64,000 nucleotides of DNA from Echeneis naucrates (lineage: Eukaryota; Chordata; Actinopteri; Carangiformes; Echeneidae). The notes under the pieces were generated by a model, which had not been told where the DNA came from, did no database searches, and was given only the letters and a program-made list of their open reading frames with translations. Shown piece after piece: positions 20,234-31,404 of this stretch (its first letter is position 1; each line of letters begins with the position of its first letter). The stretch lies in assembly GCF_900963305.1 (NCBI RefSeq), contig NC_042514.1:18566029-18630028 (forward strand). Direction: 5' to 3'. The position numbers and the translations under genes were made by a program.

Positions 20234-20408
20234 CTGCACTGGACACTCCCTTCCCCTTGACGATGAAATGCCATCGTTACTTCGCTTACTTGCTGACAAT
20301 GCAAGGGAAGAACCAAAAACATCGCTAAAGGCAATTCTTTAATCGAATTAAGAGGTATGCATTAACTGGAAAAAAGACGCTGATCTATTTCCAGCTGACA
20401 GCAAAGAT

Positions 20409-20480
20409 GTTTCCGCCCAGTTTCGAACTGGGGACCTTTCGCATGTTAGGCGAACGTGATGACCACTACACTACGGAAAC
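20409..20480 (-). tRNA. tRNA-Val-AAC: tRNA-Val(AAC)
   Basis: Loop CTAACAT (base 38 changed), all stems intact, A73. Confidence 0.87.
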
Positions 20481-20537
20481 CTGCACAGGTCACCTCCTTC
20501 CGCTTATCAAGAAATGCCATCATTACCACTGTTGCGA

Positions 20538-21094
20538 TCGCCTCCCACGTGCTCTGAAAAGAACAATCGAGAATCCTACATCCTGAAGCCTGGGCCAGAG
20601 TTGTCTGCCTGTTTGAAAATGACGCCATGACCCCAGGATCCACCCCTAGGGTATGGTTTTGAGTTTGAACAGTAGGGCATTTGCCAAACGCCAGTGCCCT
20701 CAGCAGGGATCCCCGATGACGTCACACAGGTAATAAAGACGCTTCATGGCGCTTGATCTTCGCTTTTTCCCAGTGCCCCGGGAGAGCTGTCCCAGCTTTT
20801 GTCTGGACCTCTCCAATGATATTCTAATTGCTTCAGACAATGGATCAGCCTCCATACTTCTCCTTTCGGATCTTAGTGCTGCTTTCGACACCATAGATCA
20901 CAATATTTTACTACAGAGACTGGAACATGAAATTGGGATTAAAGGAACTGCACTCAGGTGGTTCAAATCCTATTTATCAGATAGACATCAGTTTGTTCAT
21001 GTTCACAACAGCTCCTCCTCATGCACTGCAGTCAGTTATGGAGTCCCACAGGTTTGGGTACTTGGACCAATCGTCTTTACGCTTCATCTAGGCA
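20538..21094 (+). mobile_element. CRE module plus L2 RT shard, fused frame
   Basis: L2 RT part 20812-21094. Here a frame of 129 codons (20,746-21,135) opens with [12 protein letters not shown] from the module and runs into the RT shard ([11 protein letters not shown]...). The RT lacks motif C, so no polymerase is possible. A chance fusion is likeliest. Confidence 0.75.
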
Positions 21095-21248
21095 CCAAAT
21101 GCCATCTTTACTACCGCAATTACACAATGAATTGACCAAACAAACAGTTGAAGCCAACATTTTCTATTCTAATTCAGAGGTAGCACTTACCAAATACACA
21201 GGTCATACTCGTTGCATTTTTTCCATATTAAGAGCCAACAGCAAATCT

Positions 21249-21320
21249 GTTTCTACCCAGTTTCAAATTTGGGATCTTTCGCGTGTAATGCAAACGTGAT
21301 GACCGATACACTACGGAAAC
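21249..21320 (-). pseudogene. tRNA-Val psi-TAC
   Basis: Family member, T stem further altered (aatttggg). Confidence 0.82.
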
Positions 21321-21500
21321 CTGCACTGGACACTCCCTTCCCCTTGACGATGAAATGCCATCGTTAATACGAAAATTGAAGCATCTGAGAATGCAAGGCA
21401 GGAACCAAAAACATCGCGAAAGCCAATTCTCCAAATTGAATTAAGAGGTATGCATGAACTAGAAACAGGCGCTGATTTATTTCCAGCTGACAGCAAACAT

Positions 21501-21572
21501 GTTTCCACCCAGTTTTGAACTGGGGACCTTTCGCGTGTAAGGCAAACGTGATGACCACTACACTACAGAATC
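21501..21572 (-). tRNA. tRNA-Val(TAC), acceptor variant
   Basis: Loop CTTACAC; T loop TTCAAAA keeps the B box; one acceptor mismatch (2 x 71) plus wobbles. May still fold. Confidence 0.62.
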
Positions 21573-21910
21573 CTGAGCACAAGCTCCTCTGCCCCTTCTG
21601 TCAGGTTTAAGCCACCTAGAACATGATGAAACACAGGGAAGAAAGACAAAGGACAACAGCGCTCATTTTTACTTGCAAGGAGAACAGACAGAGATATGTT
21701 CAGTTACATTCTCTAACTGCTGTGACGTATCTCTTCCGTTCTCCCCTCTTTATTTCCTTAGATTGGTCCCTAATTAGTATGATCTCAAGTCCTGTAAGAA
21801 AAACACAAGTTTCTGCATTCCTGCAAGGTTAGCAAAAGTACAAAAGATACTGATGAGAAGTAAAGTATTAGCTGATCTCTCTGCCTTTGTTAAGAAACAC
21901 AGAAAGTTCT
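21573..21910. repeat. Spacer A
   Basis: Copy in higher-order unit 1. No gene seen. Confidence 0.8.
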
Positions 21911-21982
21911 GTTTCTGCCCAGTTTCGAACTGGGGACCTTTCGCGTGTGAGGCGAACGTGATGACCACTACACTACAGAAAC
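21911..21982 (-). tRNA. tRNA-Val-CAC: tRNA-Val(CAC)
   Basis: Reference CAC form, A73. Confidence 0.93.
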
Positions 21983-22149
21983 CTGTACAGGACACCCTCT
22001 TCCCCTTGATGATGAAATGCCACCGTTACTACTGTTGTGATGGCCTCCCACGTGCTCTGAAAAGAACAATAGAGAGGCCCACATCCTGAAGCCTGGGCCA
22101 GAGTTGTCTGCCTGTTTGGAAATGGCGCCATGACCCCAGGATCCACCCC

Positions 22150-22163
22150 TACACTACAGAAAC
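22150..22163 (-). pseudogene. tRNA-Val 5' end scrap
   Basis: Same joint as at 4,163. Confidence 0.7.
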
Positions 22164-22281
22164 CTGCACAGGACACCCTCTTCCCCTTGATGATTAAATG
22201 CCATCGTTAATACGAAAATTGAAGCAATTGAGAATGCAAGGCAGGAACCAAAAACATCTGTTTCCAGCTGACAGCAAACAT

Positions 22282-22353
22282 GTTTCCGCCCAGTTTCGAA
22301 CTGGGGACCTTTCCCGTGTTAGGCGAACGTGATGACCACTACACTACGGAAAC
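22282..22353 (-). tRNA. tRNA-Val(AAC), stem mismatch
   Basis: As 19,222 but a G opposes G30 (one anticodon-stem mismatch). Confidence 0.65.
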
Positions 22354-22409
22354 CCGCACAGGTCACCTCCTTCCGCTTATCAAGAAATGCCATCATTACC
22401 ACTGTTGCG

Positions 22410-22680
22410 ATAGCCTCCCACGTGCTCTGAAAAGAACAATCGAGAATCCTACATCCTGAAGCCTGGGCCAGAGTTGTCTACCTGTTTGAAAATGGCGCCA
22501 TGACCCCAGGATCCACCCATAGGGTATGGTTTTGAGTTTGAACAGGTGGGCGTTTGCCAAACGCCAGCGCCCTCAGCAGGGATCCCCGATGACGTCACAC
22601 AGGTAATAAAGACGCTTCATGGCTCTTGATCTTCGCTTTATCCCAGTGCCCCAGTTGTGGTAGAGAGCTGTCCCAGCTTT
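22410..22680. repeat. CRE module (ahead of retroviral shard)
   Basis: Copy in unit 2, TGACGTCA near 22,590. Confidence 0.75.
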
Positions 22681-23175
22681 CGAGTAGCAGCAGCGGTGTC
22701 CCTGACACCAGAACAATTGCAGTGGTATCAGATGTCGGAAGAGGCCGTCCCACAAGTGTCTCTGTCTTTACATCCTAAACATCAGGCTAAAGAATTGGGT
22801 GGGATGGTAAAACTAGCATTAGCACAGGATGATTGGGTTATCACGGACATTCGCGGAGTACTTTATTCGGCTAGAGCCAACATATACTCAATTCAAGTAG
22901 AAGCCGTAGATAGCTCAGTTCTGGAGGAGGCCCAGGTCTCCCGGTTTCACGGTAGAGAAAAAACAGATCACCCTGAGGCTGCGTCTATCATTGACTCTCT
23001 ACCAGAGTCCCTATGGGCGCAGGGCCCGACAGAAGTGGGACTGGTGCAATGTGAACCATTAACTTTTGAGGTGAACACCTCTGATCCAGTGTGGATCAAT
23101 CAGTACCCCCACAAGCCCCAAGCAGAGGAGGGCATCGCAGACACCATTCAGGGCCTCATATCACAGGGCGTATGA
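22681..23175 (+). mobile_element. Endogenous retrovirus pol shard (epsilon-like)
   Basis: Fossil, broken remnant inside unit 2. Confidence 0.68.
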
Positions 23176-23221
23176 TCTCTGACCTCTCTGCCGTTGTTGA
23201 AAAAGAATAACTGAAAACACA

Positions 23222-23293
23222 GTTTCTGCCCAGTTTCAAACTGGGGATCTTTCGCCTGTAATGCAAACGTGATGACCGATACACTACGGAAAG
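23222..23293 (-). pseudogene. tRNA-Val psi-TAC
   Basis: As 20,162. Confidence 0.85.
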
Positions 23294-23468
23294 CTGCACT
23301 GGACACTCCCTTCCCCTTGACGATGAAATGCCATCGTTACTTCGCTTACTTGCTGACAATGCAAGGGAAGAACCAAAAACATCGCTAAAGGCAATTCTTT
23401 AATCGAATTAAGAGGTATGCATTAACTGGAAAAAAGACGCTGATCTATTTCCAGCTGACAGCAAAGAT

Positions 23469-23540
23469 GTTTCCTCCCAGTTTCGAACTGGGGACCTTTC
23501 GCATGTTAGGCGAACGTGATGACCACTACACTACGGAAAC
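23469..23540 (-). tRNA. tRNA-Val(AAC), acceptor variant
   Basis: As 20,409 but C66 to A gives one mismatch at the inner end of the acceptor stem. Confidence 0.68.
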
Positions 23541-23597
23541 CTGCACAGGTCACCTCCTTCCGCTTATCAAGAAATGCCATCATTACCACTGTTGCGA

Positions 23598-24154
23598 TCG
23601 CCTCCCACGTGCTCTGAAAAGAACAATCGAGAATCCTACATCCTGAAGCCTGGGCCAGAGTTGTCTGCCTGTTTGAAAATGACGCCATGACCCCAGGATC
23701 CACCCCTAGGGTATGGTTTTGAGTTTGAACAGTAGGGCATTTGCCAAACGCCAGTGCCCTCAGCAGGGATCCCCGATGACGTCACACAGGTAATAAAGAC
23801 GCTTCATGGCGCTTGATCTTCGCTTTTTCCCAGTGCCCCGGGAGAGCTGTCCCAGCTTTTGTCTGGACCTCTCCAATGATATTCTAATTGCTTCAGACAA
23901 TGGATCAGCCTCCATACTTCTCCTTTCGGATCTTAGTGCTGCTTTCGACACCATAGATCACAATATTTTACTACAGAGACTGGAACATGAAATTGGGATT
24001 AAAGGAACTGCACTCAGGTGGTTCAAATCCTATTTATCAGATAGACATCAGTTTGTTCATGTTCACAACAGCTCCTCCTCATGCACTGCAGTCAGTTATG
24101 GAGTCCCACAGGTTTGGGTACTTGGACCAATCGTCTTTACGCTTCATCTAGGCA
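23598..24154 (+). mobile_element. CRE module plus L2 RT shard, fused frame
   Basis: As 20,538-21,094; RT part 23872-24154. Confidence 0.75.
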
Positions 24155-24308
24155 CCAAATGCCATCTTTACTACCGCAATTACACAATGAATTGACCAAA
24201 CAAACAGTTGAAGCCAACATTTTCTATTCTAATTCAGAGGTAGCACTTACCAAATACACAGGTCATACTCGTTGCATTTTTTCCATATTAAGAGCCAACA
24301 GCAAATCT

Positions 24309-24380
24309 GTTTCTACCCAGTTTCAAATTTGGGATCTTTCGCGTGTAATGCAAACGTGATGACCGATACACTACGGAAAC
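24309..24380 (-). pseudogene. tRNA-Val psi-TAC
   Basis: As 21,249. Confidence 0.82.
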
Positions 24381-24560
24381 CTGCACTGGACACTCCCTTC
24401 CCCTTGACGATGAAATGCCATCGTTAATACGAAAATTGAAGCATCTGAGAATGCAAGGCAGGAACCAAAAACATCGCGAAAGCCAATTCTCCAAATTGAA
24501 TTAAGAGGTATGCATGAACTAGAAACAGGCGCTGATTTATTTCCAGCTGACAGCAAACAT

Positions 24561-24632
24561 GTTTCCACCCAGTTTTGAACTGGGGACCTTTCGCGTGTAA
24601 GGCAAACGTGATGACCACTACACTACAGAATC
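24561..24632 (-). tRNA. tRNA-Val(TAC), acceptor variant
   Basis: As 21,501. Confidence 0.62.
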
Positions 24633-24970
24633 CTGAGCACAAGCTCCTCTGCCCCTTCTGTCAGGTTTAAGCCACCTAGAACATGATGAAACACAGGGAA
24701 GAAAGACAAAGGACAACAGCGCTCATTTTTACTTGCAAGGAGAACAGACAGAGATATGTTCAGTTACATTCTCTAACTGCTGTGACGTATCTCTTCCGTT
24801 CTCCCCTCTTTATTTCCTTAGATTGGTCCCTAATTAGTATGATCTCAAGTCCTGTAAGAAAAACACAAGTTTCTGCATTCCTGCAAGGTTAGCAAAAGTA
24901 CAAAAGATACTGATGAGAAGTAAAGTATTAGCTGATCTCTCTGCCTTTGTTAAGAAACACAGAAAGTTCT
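24633..24970. repeat. Spacer A
   Basis: Copy in unit 2. Confidence 0.8.
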
Positions 24971-25042
24971 GTTTCTGCCCAGTTTCGAACTGGGGACCTT
25001 TCGCGTGTGAGGCGAACGTGATGACCACTACACTACAGAAAC
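24971..25042 (-). tRNA. tRNA-Val-CAC: tRNA-Val(CAC)
   Basis: Reference CAC form. Confidence 0.93.
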
Positions 25043-25209
25043 CTGTACAGGACACCCTCTTCCCCTTGATGATGAAATGCCACCGTTACTACTGTTGTGA
25101 TGGCCTCCCACGTGCTCTGAAAAGAACAATAGAGAGGCCCACATCCTGAAGCCTGGGCCAGAGTTGTCTGCCTGTTTGGAAATGGCGCCATGACCCCAGG
25201 ATCCACCCC

Positions 25210-25223
25210 TACACTACAGAAAC
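25210..25223 (-). pseudogene. tRNA-Val 5' end scrap
   Basis: As 22,150. Confidence 0.7.
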
Positions 25224-25341
25224 CTGCACAGGACACCCTCTTCCCCTTGATGATTAAATGCCATCGTTAATACGAAAATTGAAGCAATTGAGAATGCAAG
25301 GCAGGAACCAAAAACATCTGTTTCCAGCTGACAGCAAACAT

Positions 25342-25413
25342 GTTTCCGCCCAGTTTCGAACTGGGGACCTTTCACGTGTTAGGCGAACGTGATGACCACT
25401 ACACTACGGAAAC
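25342..25413 (-). tRNA. tRNA-Val-AAC: tRNA-Val(AAC)
   Basis: As 19,222 (one anticodon-stem wobble). Confidence 0.87.
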
Positions 25414-25469
25414 CCGCACAGGTCACCTCCTTCCGCTTATCAAGAAATGCCATCATTACCACTGTTGCG

Positions 25470-25740
25470 ATAGCCTCCCACGTGCTCTGAAAAGAACAAT
25501 CGAGAATCCTACATCCTGAAGCCTGGGCCAGAGTTGTCTACCTGTTTGAAAATGGCGCCATGACCCCAGGATCCACCCATAGGGTATGGTTTTGAGTTTG
25601 AACAGGTGGGCGTTTGCCAAACGCCAGCGCCCTCAGCAGGGATCCCCGATGACGTCACACAGGTAATAAAGACGCTTCATGGCTCTTGATCTTCGCTTTA
25701 TCCCAGTGCCCCAGTTGTGGTAGAGAGCTGTCCCAGCTTT
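25470..25740. repeat. CRE module (ahead of retroviral shard)
   Basis: Copy in unit 3, TGACGTCA near 25,650. Confidence 0.75.
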
Positions 25741-26235
25741 CGAGTAGCAGCAGCGGTGTCCCTGACACCAGAACAATTGCAGTGGTATCAGATGTCGGAA
25801 GAGGCCGTCCCACAAGTGTCTCTGTCTTTACATCCTAAACATCAGGCTAAAGAATTGGGTGGGATGGTAAAACTAGCATTAGCACAGGATGATTGGGTTA
25901 TCACGGACATTCGCGGAGTACTTTATTCGGCTAGAGCCAACATATACTCAATTCAAGTAGAAGCCGTAGATAGCTCAGTTCTGGAGGAGGCCCAGGTCTC
26001 CCGGTTTCACGGTAGAGAAAAAACAGATCACCCTGAGGCTGCGTCTATCATTGACTCTCTACCAGAGTCCCTATGGGCGCAGGGCCCGACAGAAGTGGGA
26101 CTGGTGCAATGTGAACCATTAACTTTTGAGGTGAACACCTCTGATCCAGTGTGGATCAATCAGTACCCCCACAAGCCCCAAGCAGAGGAGGGCATCGCAG
26201 ACACCATTCAGGGCCTCATATCACAGGGCGTATGA
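25741..26235 (+). mobile_element. Endogenous retrovirus pol shard (epsilon-like)
   Basis: Fossil, broken remnant inside unit 3. Confidence 0.68.
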
Positions 26236-26281
26236 TCTCTGACCTCTCTGCCGTTGTTGAAAAAGAATAACTGAAAACACA

Positions 26282-26353
26282 GTTTCTGCCCAGTTTCAAA
26301 CTGGGGATCTTTCGCCTGTAATGCAAACGTGATGACCGATACACTACGGAAAG
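26282..26353 (-). pseudogene. tRNA-Val psi-TAC
   Basis: As 20,162. Confidence 0.85.
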
Positions 26354-26528
26354 CTGCACTGGACACTCCCTTCCCCTTGACGATGAAATGCCATCGTTAC
26401 TTCGCTTACTTGCTGACAATGCAAGGGAAGAACCAAAAACATCGCTAAAGGCAATTCTTTAATCGAATTAAGAGGTATGCATTAACTGGAAAAAAGACGC
26501 TGATCTATTTCCAGCTGACAGCAAAGAT

Positions 26529-26600
26529 GTTTCCTCCCAGTTTCGAACTGGGGACCTTTCGCATGTTAGGCGAACGTGATGACCACTACACTACGGAAAC
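26529..26600 (-). tRNA. tRNA-Val(AAC), acceptor variant
   Basis: As 23,469, sharing its acceptor mismatch. Confidence 0.68.
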
Positions 26601-26657
26601 CTGCACAGGTCACCTCCTTCCGCTTATCAAGAAATGCCATCATTACCACTGTTGCGA

Positions 26658-27214
26658 TCGCCTCCCACGTGCTCTGAAAAGAACAATCGAGAATCCTACA
26701 TCCTGAAGCCTGGGCCAGAGTTGTCTGCCTGTTTGAAAATGACGCCATGACCCCAGGATCCACCCCTAGGGTATGGTTTTGAGTTTGAACAGTAGGGCAT
26801 TTGCCAAACGCCAGTGCCCTCAGCAGGGATCCCCGATGACGTCACACAGGTAATAAAGACGCTTCATGGCGCTTGATCTTCGCTTTTTCCCAGTGCCCCG
26901 GGAGAGCTGTCCCAGCTTTTGTCTGGACCTCTCCAATGATATTCTAATTGCTTCAGACAATGGATCAGCCTCCATACTTCTCCTTTCGGATCTTAGTGCT
27001 GCTTTCGACACCATAGATCACAATATTTTACTACAGAGACTGGAACATGAAATTGGGATTAAAGGAACTGCACTCAGGTGGTTCAAATCCTATTTATCAG
27101 ATAGACATCAGTTTGTTCATGTTCACAACAGCTCCTCCTCATGCACTGCAGTCAGTTATGGAGTCCCACAGGTTTGGGTACTTGGACCAATCGTCTTTAC
27201 GCTTCATCTAGGCA
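26658..27214 (+). mobile_element. CRE module plus L2 RT shard, fused frame
   Basis: As 20,538-21,094; RT part 26932-27214. Confidence 0.75.
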
Positions 27215-27368
27215 CCAAATGCCATCTTTACTACCGCAATTACACAATGAATTGACCAAACAAACAGTTGAAGCCAACATTTTCTATTCTAATTCAGAGG
27301 TAGCACTTACCAAATACACAGGTCATACTCGTTGCATTTTTTCCATATTAAGAGCCAACAGCAAATCT

Positions 27369-27440
27369 GTTTCTACCCAGTTTCAAATTTGGGATCTTTC
27401 GCGTGTAATGCAAACGTGATGACCGATACACTACGGAAAC
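27369..27440 (-). pseudogene. tRNA-Val psi-TAC
   Basis: As 21,249. Confidence 0.82.
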
Positions 27441-27612
27441 CTGCACTGGACACTCCCTTCCCCTTGACGATGAAATGCCATCGTTAATACGAAAATTGAA
27501 GCATCTGAGAATGCAAGGCAGGAACCAAAAACATCGCGAAAGCCAATTCTCCAAATTGAATTAAGAGGTATGCATGAACTAGAAACATTTATTTCCAGCT
27601 GACAGCAAACAT

Positions 27613-27684
27613 GTTTCCACCCAGTTTTGAACTGGGGACCTTTCGCGTGTAAGGCAAACGTGATGACCACTACACTACAGAATC
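27613..27684 (-). tRNA. tRNA-Val(TAC), acceptor variant
   Basis: As 21,501; the 8-bp loss of this unit lies in its 3' flank. Confidence 0.62.
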
Positions 27685-28022
27685 CTGAGCACAAGCTCCT
27701 CTGCCCCTTCTGTCAGGTTTAAGCCACCTAGAACATGATGAAACACAGGGAAGAAAGACAAAGGACAACAGCGCTCATTTTTACTTGCAAGGAGAACAGA
27801 CAGAGATATGTTCAGTTACATTCTCTAACTGCTGTGACGTATCTCTTCCGTTCTCCCCTCTTTATTTCCTTAGATTGGTCCCTAATTAGTATGATCTCAA
27901 GTCCTGTAAGAAAAACACAAGTTTCTGCATTCCTGCAAGGTTAGCAAAAGTACAAAAGATACTGATGAGAAGTAAAGTATTAGCTGATCTCTCTGCCTTT
28001 GTTAAGAAACACAGAAAGTTCT
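27685..28022. repeat. Spacer A
   Basis: Copy in unit 3. Confidence 0.8.
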
Positions 28023-28094
28023 GTTTCTGCCCAGTTTCGAACTGGGGACCTTTCGCGTGTGAGGCGAACGTGATGACCACTACACTACAGAAAC
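28023..28094 (-). tRNA. tRNA-Val-CAC: tRNA-Val(CAC)
   Basis: Reference CAC form. Confidence 0.93.
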
Positions 28095-28261
28095 CTGTAC
28101 AGGACACCCTCTTCCCCTTGATGATGAAATGCCACCGTTACTACTGTTGTGATGGCCTCCCACGTGCTCTGAAAAGAACAATAGAGAGGCCCACATCCTG
28201 AAGCCTGGGCCAGAGTTGTCTGCCTGTTTGGAAATGGCGCCATGACCCCAGGATCCACCCC

Positions 28262-28275
28262 TACACTACAGAAAC
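28262..28275 (-). pseudogene. tRNA-Val 5' end scrap
   Basis: As 22,150. Confidence 0.7.
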
Positions 28276-28393
28276 CTGCACAGGACACCCTCTTCCCCTT
28301 GATGATTAAATGCCATCGTTAATACGAAAATTGAAGCAATTGAGAATGCAAGGCAGGAACCAAAAACATCTGTTTCCAGCTGACAGCAAACAT

Positions 28394-28465
28394 GTTTCCG
28401 CCCAGTTTCGAACTGGGGACCTTTCGCGTGTGAGGCCAATGTGATGACTACTACACTACAGAAAC
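28394..28465 (-). pseudogene. tRNA-Val(CAC), extra copy
   Basis: Present only in this unit. Anticodon-stem mismatch (29 x 41) and G18 changed to A. Confidence 0.72.
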
Positions 28466-28583
28466 CTGCACAGGCCAGCCCCTTCCCCTTGATGATGAAA
28501 TGCCATCGTTAATACAAAAATTGAAGCAACTGAGAATGCAAGGCAGGAACCAAAAGCATTTGTTTCCAGCTGACAGCAAACAT

Positions 28584-28655
28584 GTTTCCGCCCAGTTTCG
28601 AACTGGGGACCTTTCGCGTGTTAGGCGAACGTGATGACCACTACACTACGGAAAC
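28584..28655 (-). tRNA. tRNA-Val-AAC: tRNA-Val(AAC)
   Basis: Reference AAC form. Confidence 0.92.
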
Positions 28656-28711
28656 CCGCACATGTCACCTCCTTCCGCTTATCAAGAAATGCCATCATTA
28701 CCACTGTCGCG

Positions 28712-28982
28712 ATAGCCTCCCACGTGCTCTGAAAATAACAATCGAGAATCCTACATCCTGAAGCCTGGGCCAGAGTTGTCTACCTGTTTGAAAATGGCGC
28801 CATGACCCCAGGATCCACCCCTAGGGTATGGTTTTGAGTTTGAACAGGTGGGCGTTTGCCAAACGCCAGCGCCCTCAGCAGGGATCCCCGATGACGTCAC
28901 ACAGGTAATAAAGACGCTTCATGGCTCTTGATCTTCGCTTTATCCCAGTGCCCCAGTTGTGGTAGAGAGCTGTCCCAGCTTT
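28712..28982. repeat. CRE module (ahead of retroviral shard)
   Basis: Copy in unit 4, TGACGTCA near 28,892. Confidence 0.75.
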
Positions 28983-29477
28983 CGAGTAGCAGCAGCGGTG
29001 TCCCTGACACCAGAACAATTGCAGTGGTATCAGATGTCGGAAGAGGCCGTCCCACAAGTGTCTCTGTCTTTACATCCTAAACATCAGGCTAAAGAATTGG
29101 GTGGGATGGTAAAACTAGCATTAGCACAGGATGATTGGGTTATCACGGACATTCGCGGAGTACTTTATTCGGCTAGAGCCAACATATACTCAATTCAAGT
29201 AGAAGCCGTAGATAGCTCAGTTCTGGAGGAGGCCCAGGTCTCCCGGTTTCACGGTAGAGAAAAAACAGATCACCCTGAGGCTGCGTCTATCATTGACTCT
29301 CTACCAGAGTCCCTATGGGCGCAGGGCCCGACAGAAGTGGGACTGGTGCAATGTGAACCATTAACTTTTGAGGTGAACACCTCTGATCCAGTGTGGATCA
29401 ATCAGTACCCCCACAAGCCCCAAGCAGAGGAGGGCATCGCAGACACCATTCAGGGCCTCATATCACAGGGCGTATGA
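28983..29477 (+). mobile_element. Endogenous retrovirus pol shard (epsilon-like)
   Basis: Fossil, broken remnant inside unit 4. Confidence 0.68.
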
Positions 29478-29523
29478 TCTCTGACCTCTCTGCCGTTGTT
29501 GAAAAAGAATAACTGAAAACACA

Positions 29524-29595
29524 GTTTCTGCCCAGTTTCAAACTGGGGATCTTTCGCCTGTAATGCAAACGTGATGACCGATACACTACGGAAAG
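29524..29595 (-). pseudogene. tRNA-Val psi-TAC
   Basis: As 20,162. Confidence 0.85.
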
Positions 29596-29770
29596 CTGCA
29601 CTGGACACTCCCTTCCCCTTGACGATGAAATGCCATCGTTACTTCGCTTACTTGCTGACAATGCAAGGGAAGAACCAAAAACATCGCTAAAGGCAATTCT
29701 TTAATCGAATTAAGAGGTATGCATTAACTGGAAAAAAGACGCTGATCTATTTCCAGCTGACAGCAAAGAT

Positions 29771-29842
29771 GTTTCCGCCCAGTTTCGAACTGGGGACCTT
29801 TCGCATGTTAGGCGAACGTGATGACCACTACACTACGGAAAC
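29771..29842 (-). tRNA. tRNA-Val-AAC: tRNA-Val(AAC)
   Basis: As 20,409, acceptor fully paired. Confidence 0.87.
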
Positions 29843-29899
29843 CTGCACAGGTCACCTCCTTCCGCTTATCAAGAAATGCCATCATTACCACTGTTGCGA

Positions 29900-30456
29900 T
29901 CGCCTCCCACGTGCTCTGAAAAGAACAATCGAGAATCCTACATCCTGAAGCCTGGGCCAGAGTTGTCTGCCTGTTTGAAAATGACGCCATGACCCCAGGA
30001 TCCACCCCTAGGGTATGGTTTTGAGTTTGAACAGTAGGGCATTTGCCAAACGCCAGTGCCCTCAGCAGGGATCCCCGATGACGTCACACAGGTAATAAAG
30101 ACGCTTCATGGCGCTTGATCTTCGCTTTTTCCCAGTGCCCCGGGAGAGCTGTCCCAGCTTTTGTCTGGACCTCTCCAATGATATTCTAATTGCTTCAGAC
30201 AATGGATCAGCCTCCATACTTCTCCTTTCGGATCTTAGTGCTGCTTTCGACACCATAGATCACAATATTTTACTACAGAGACTGGAACATGAAATTGGGA
30301 TTAAAGGAACTGCACTCAGGTGGTTCAAATCCTATTTATCAGATAGACATCAGTTTGTTCATGTTCACAACAGCTCCTCCTCATGCACTGCAGTCAGTTA
30401 TGGAGTCCCACAGGTTTGGGTACTTGGACCAATCGTCTTTACGCTTCATCTAGGCA
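29900..30456 (+). mobile_element. CRE module plus L2 RT shard, fused frame
   Basis: As 20,538-21,094; RT part 30174-30456. Confidence 0.75.
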
Positions 30457-30610
30457 CCAAATGCCATCTTTACTACCGCAATTACACAATGAATTGACCA
30501 AACAAACAGTTGAAGCCAACATTTTCTATTCTAATTCAGAGGTAGCACTTACCAAATACACAGGTCATACTCGTTGCATTTTTTCCATATTAAGAGCCAA
30601 CAGCAAATCT

Positions 30611-30682
30611 GTTTCTACCCAGTTTCAAATTTGGGATCTTTCGCGTGTAATGCAAACGTGATGACCGATACACTACGGAAAC
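30611..30682 (-). pseudogene. tRNA-Val psi-TAC
   Basis: As 21,249. Confidence 0.82.
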
Positions 30683-30862
30683 CTGCACTGGACACTCCCT
30701 TCCCCTTGACGATGAAATGCCATCGTTAATACGAAAATTGAAGCATCTGAGAATGCAAGGCAGGAACCAAAAACATCGCGAAAGCCAATTCTCCAAATTG
30801 AATTAAGAGGTATGCATGAACTAGAAACAGGCGCTGATTTATTTCCAGCTGACAGCAAACAT

Positions 30863-30934
30863 GTTTCCACCCAGTTTTGAACTGGGGACCTTTCGCGTGT
30901 AAGGCAAACGTGATGACCACTACACTACAGAATC
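30863..30934 (-). tRNA. tRNA-Val(TAC), acceptor variant
   Basis: As 21,501. Confidence 0.62.
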
Positions 30935-31272
30935 CTGAGCACAAGCTCCTCTGCCCCTTCTGTCAGGTTTAAGCCACCTAGAACATGATGAAACACAGGG
31001 AAGAAAGACAAAGGACAACAGCGCTCATTTTTACTTGCAAGGAGAACAGACAGAGATATGTTCAGTTACATTCTCTAACTGCTGTGACGTATCTCTTCCG
31101 TTCTCCCCTCTTTATTTCCTTAGATTGGTCCCTAATTAGTATGATCTCAAGTCCTGTAAGAAAAACACAAGTTTCTGCATTCCTGCAAGGTTAGTAAAAG
31201 TACAAAAGATACTGATGAGAAGTAAAGTATTAGCTGATCTCTCTGCCTTTGTTAAGAAACACAGAAAGTTCT
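30935..31272. repeat. Spacer A
   Basis: Copy in unit 4. Confidence 0.8.
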
Positions 31273-31344
31273 GTTTCTGCCCAGTTTCGAACTGGGGACC
31301 TTTCGCGTGTGAGGCGAACGTGATGACCACTACACTACAGAAAC
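31273..31344 (-). tRNA. tRNA-Val-CAC: tRNA-Val(CAC)
   Basis: Reference CAC form. Confidence 0.93.
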
Positions 31345-31404
31345 CTGTACAGGACACCCTCTTCCCCTTGATGATGAAATGCCACCGTTACTACTGTTGT
31401 GATG

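Larger units (their letters stand above)
19222..22281. repeat. 3.06-kb higher-order repeat, unit 1
   Basis: Order: AAC, CRE module, retroviral shard, psi-TAC, AAC, CRE module, L2 shard, psi-TAC, TAC, spacer A, CAC, tRNA scrap. Units 2-4 repeat this with very few base differences. Confidence 0.9.
22282..25341. repeat. 3.06-kb higher-order repeat, unit 2
   Basis: Offset 3,060 bp from unit 1. Differences I saw include the base before the T stem of the AAC copy at 23,469 and the anticodon-stem base of the first AAC copy. Confidence 0.9.
25342..28583. repeat. 3.24-kb higher-order repeat, unit 3
   Basis: As unit 2 but with an 8-bp loss near 27,587 and one extra 190-bp tRNA unit (28,394-28,583), which gives the longer length. 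Confidence 0.9.
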
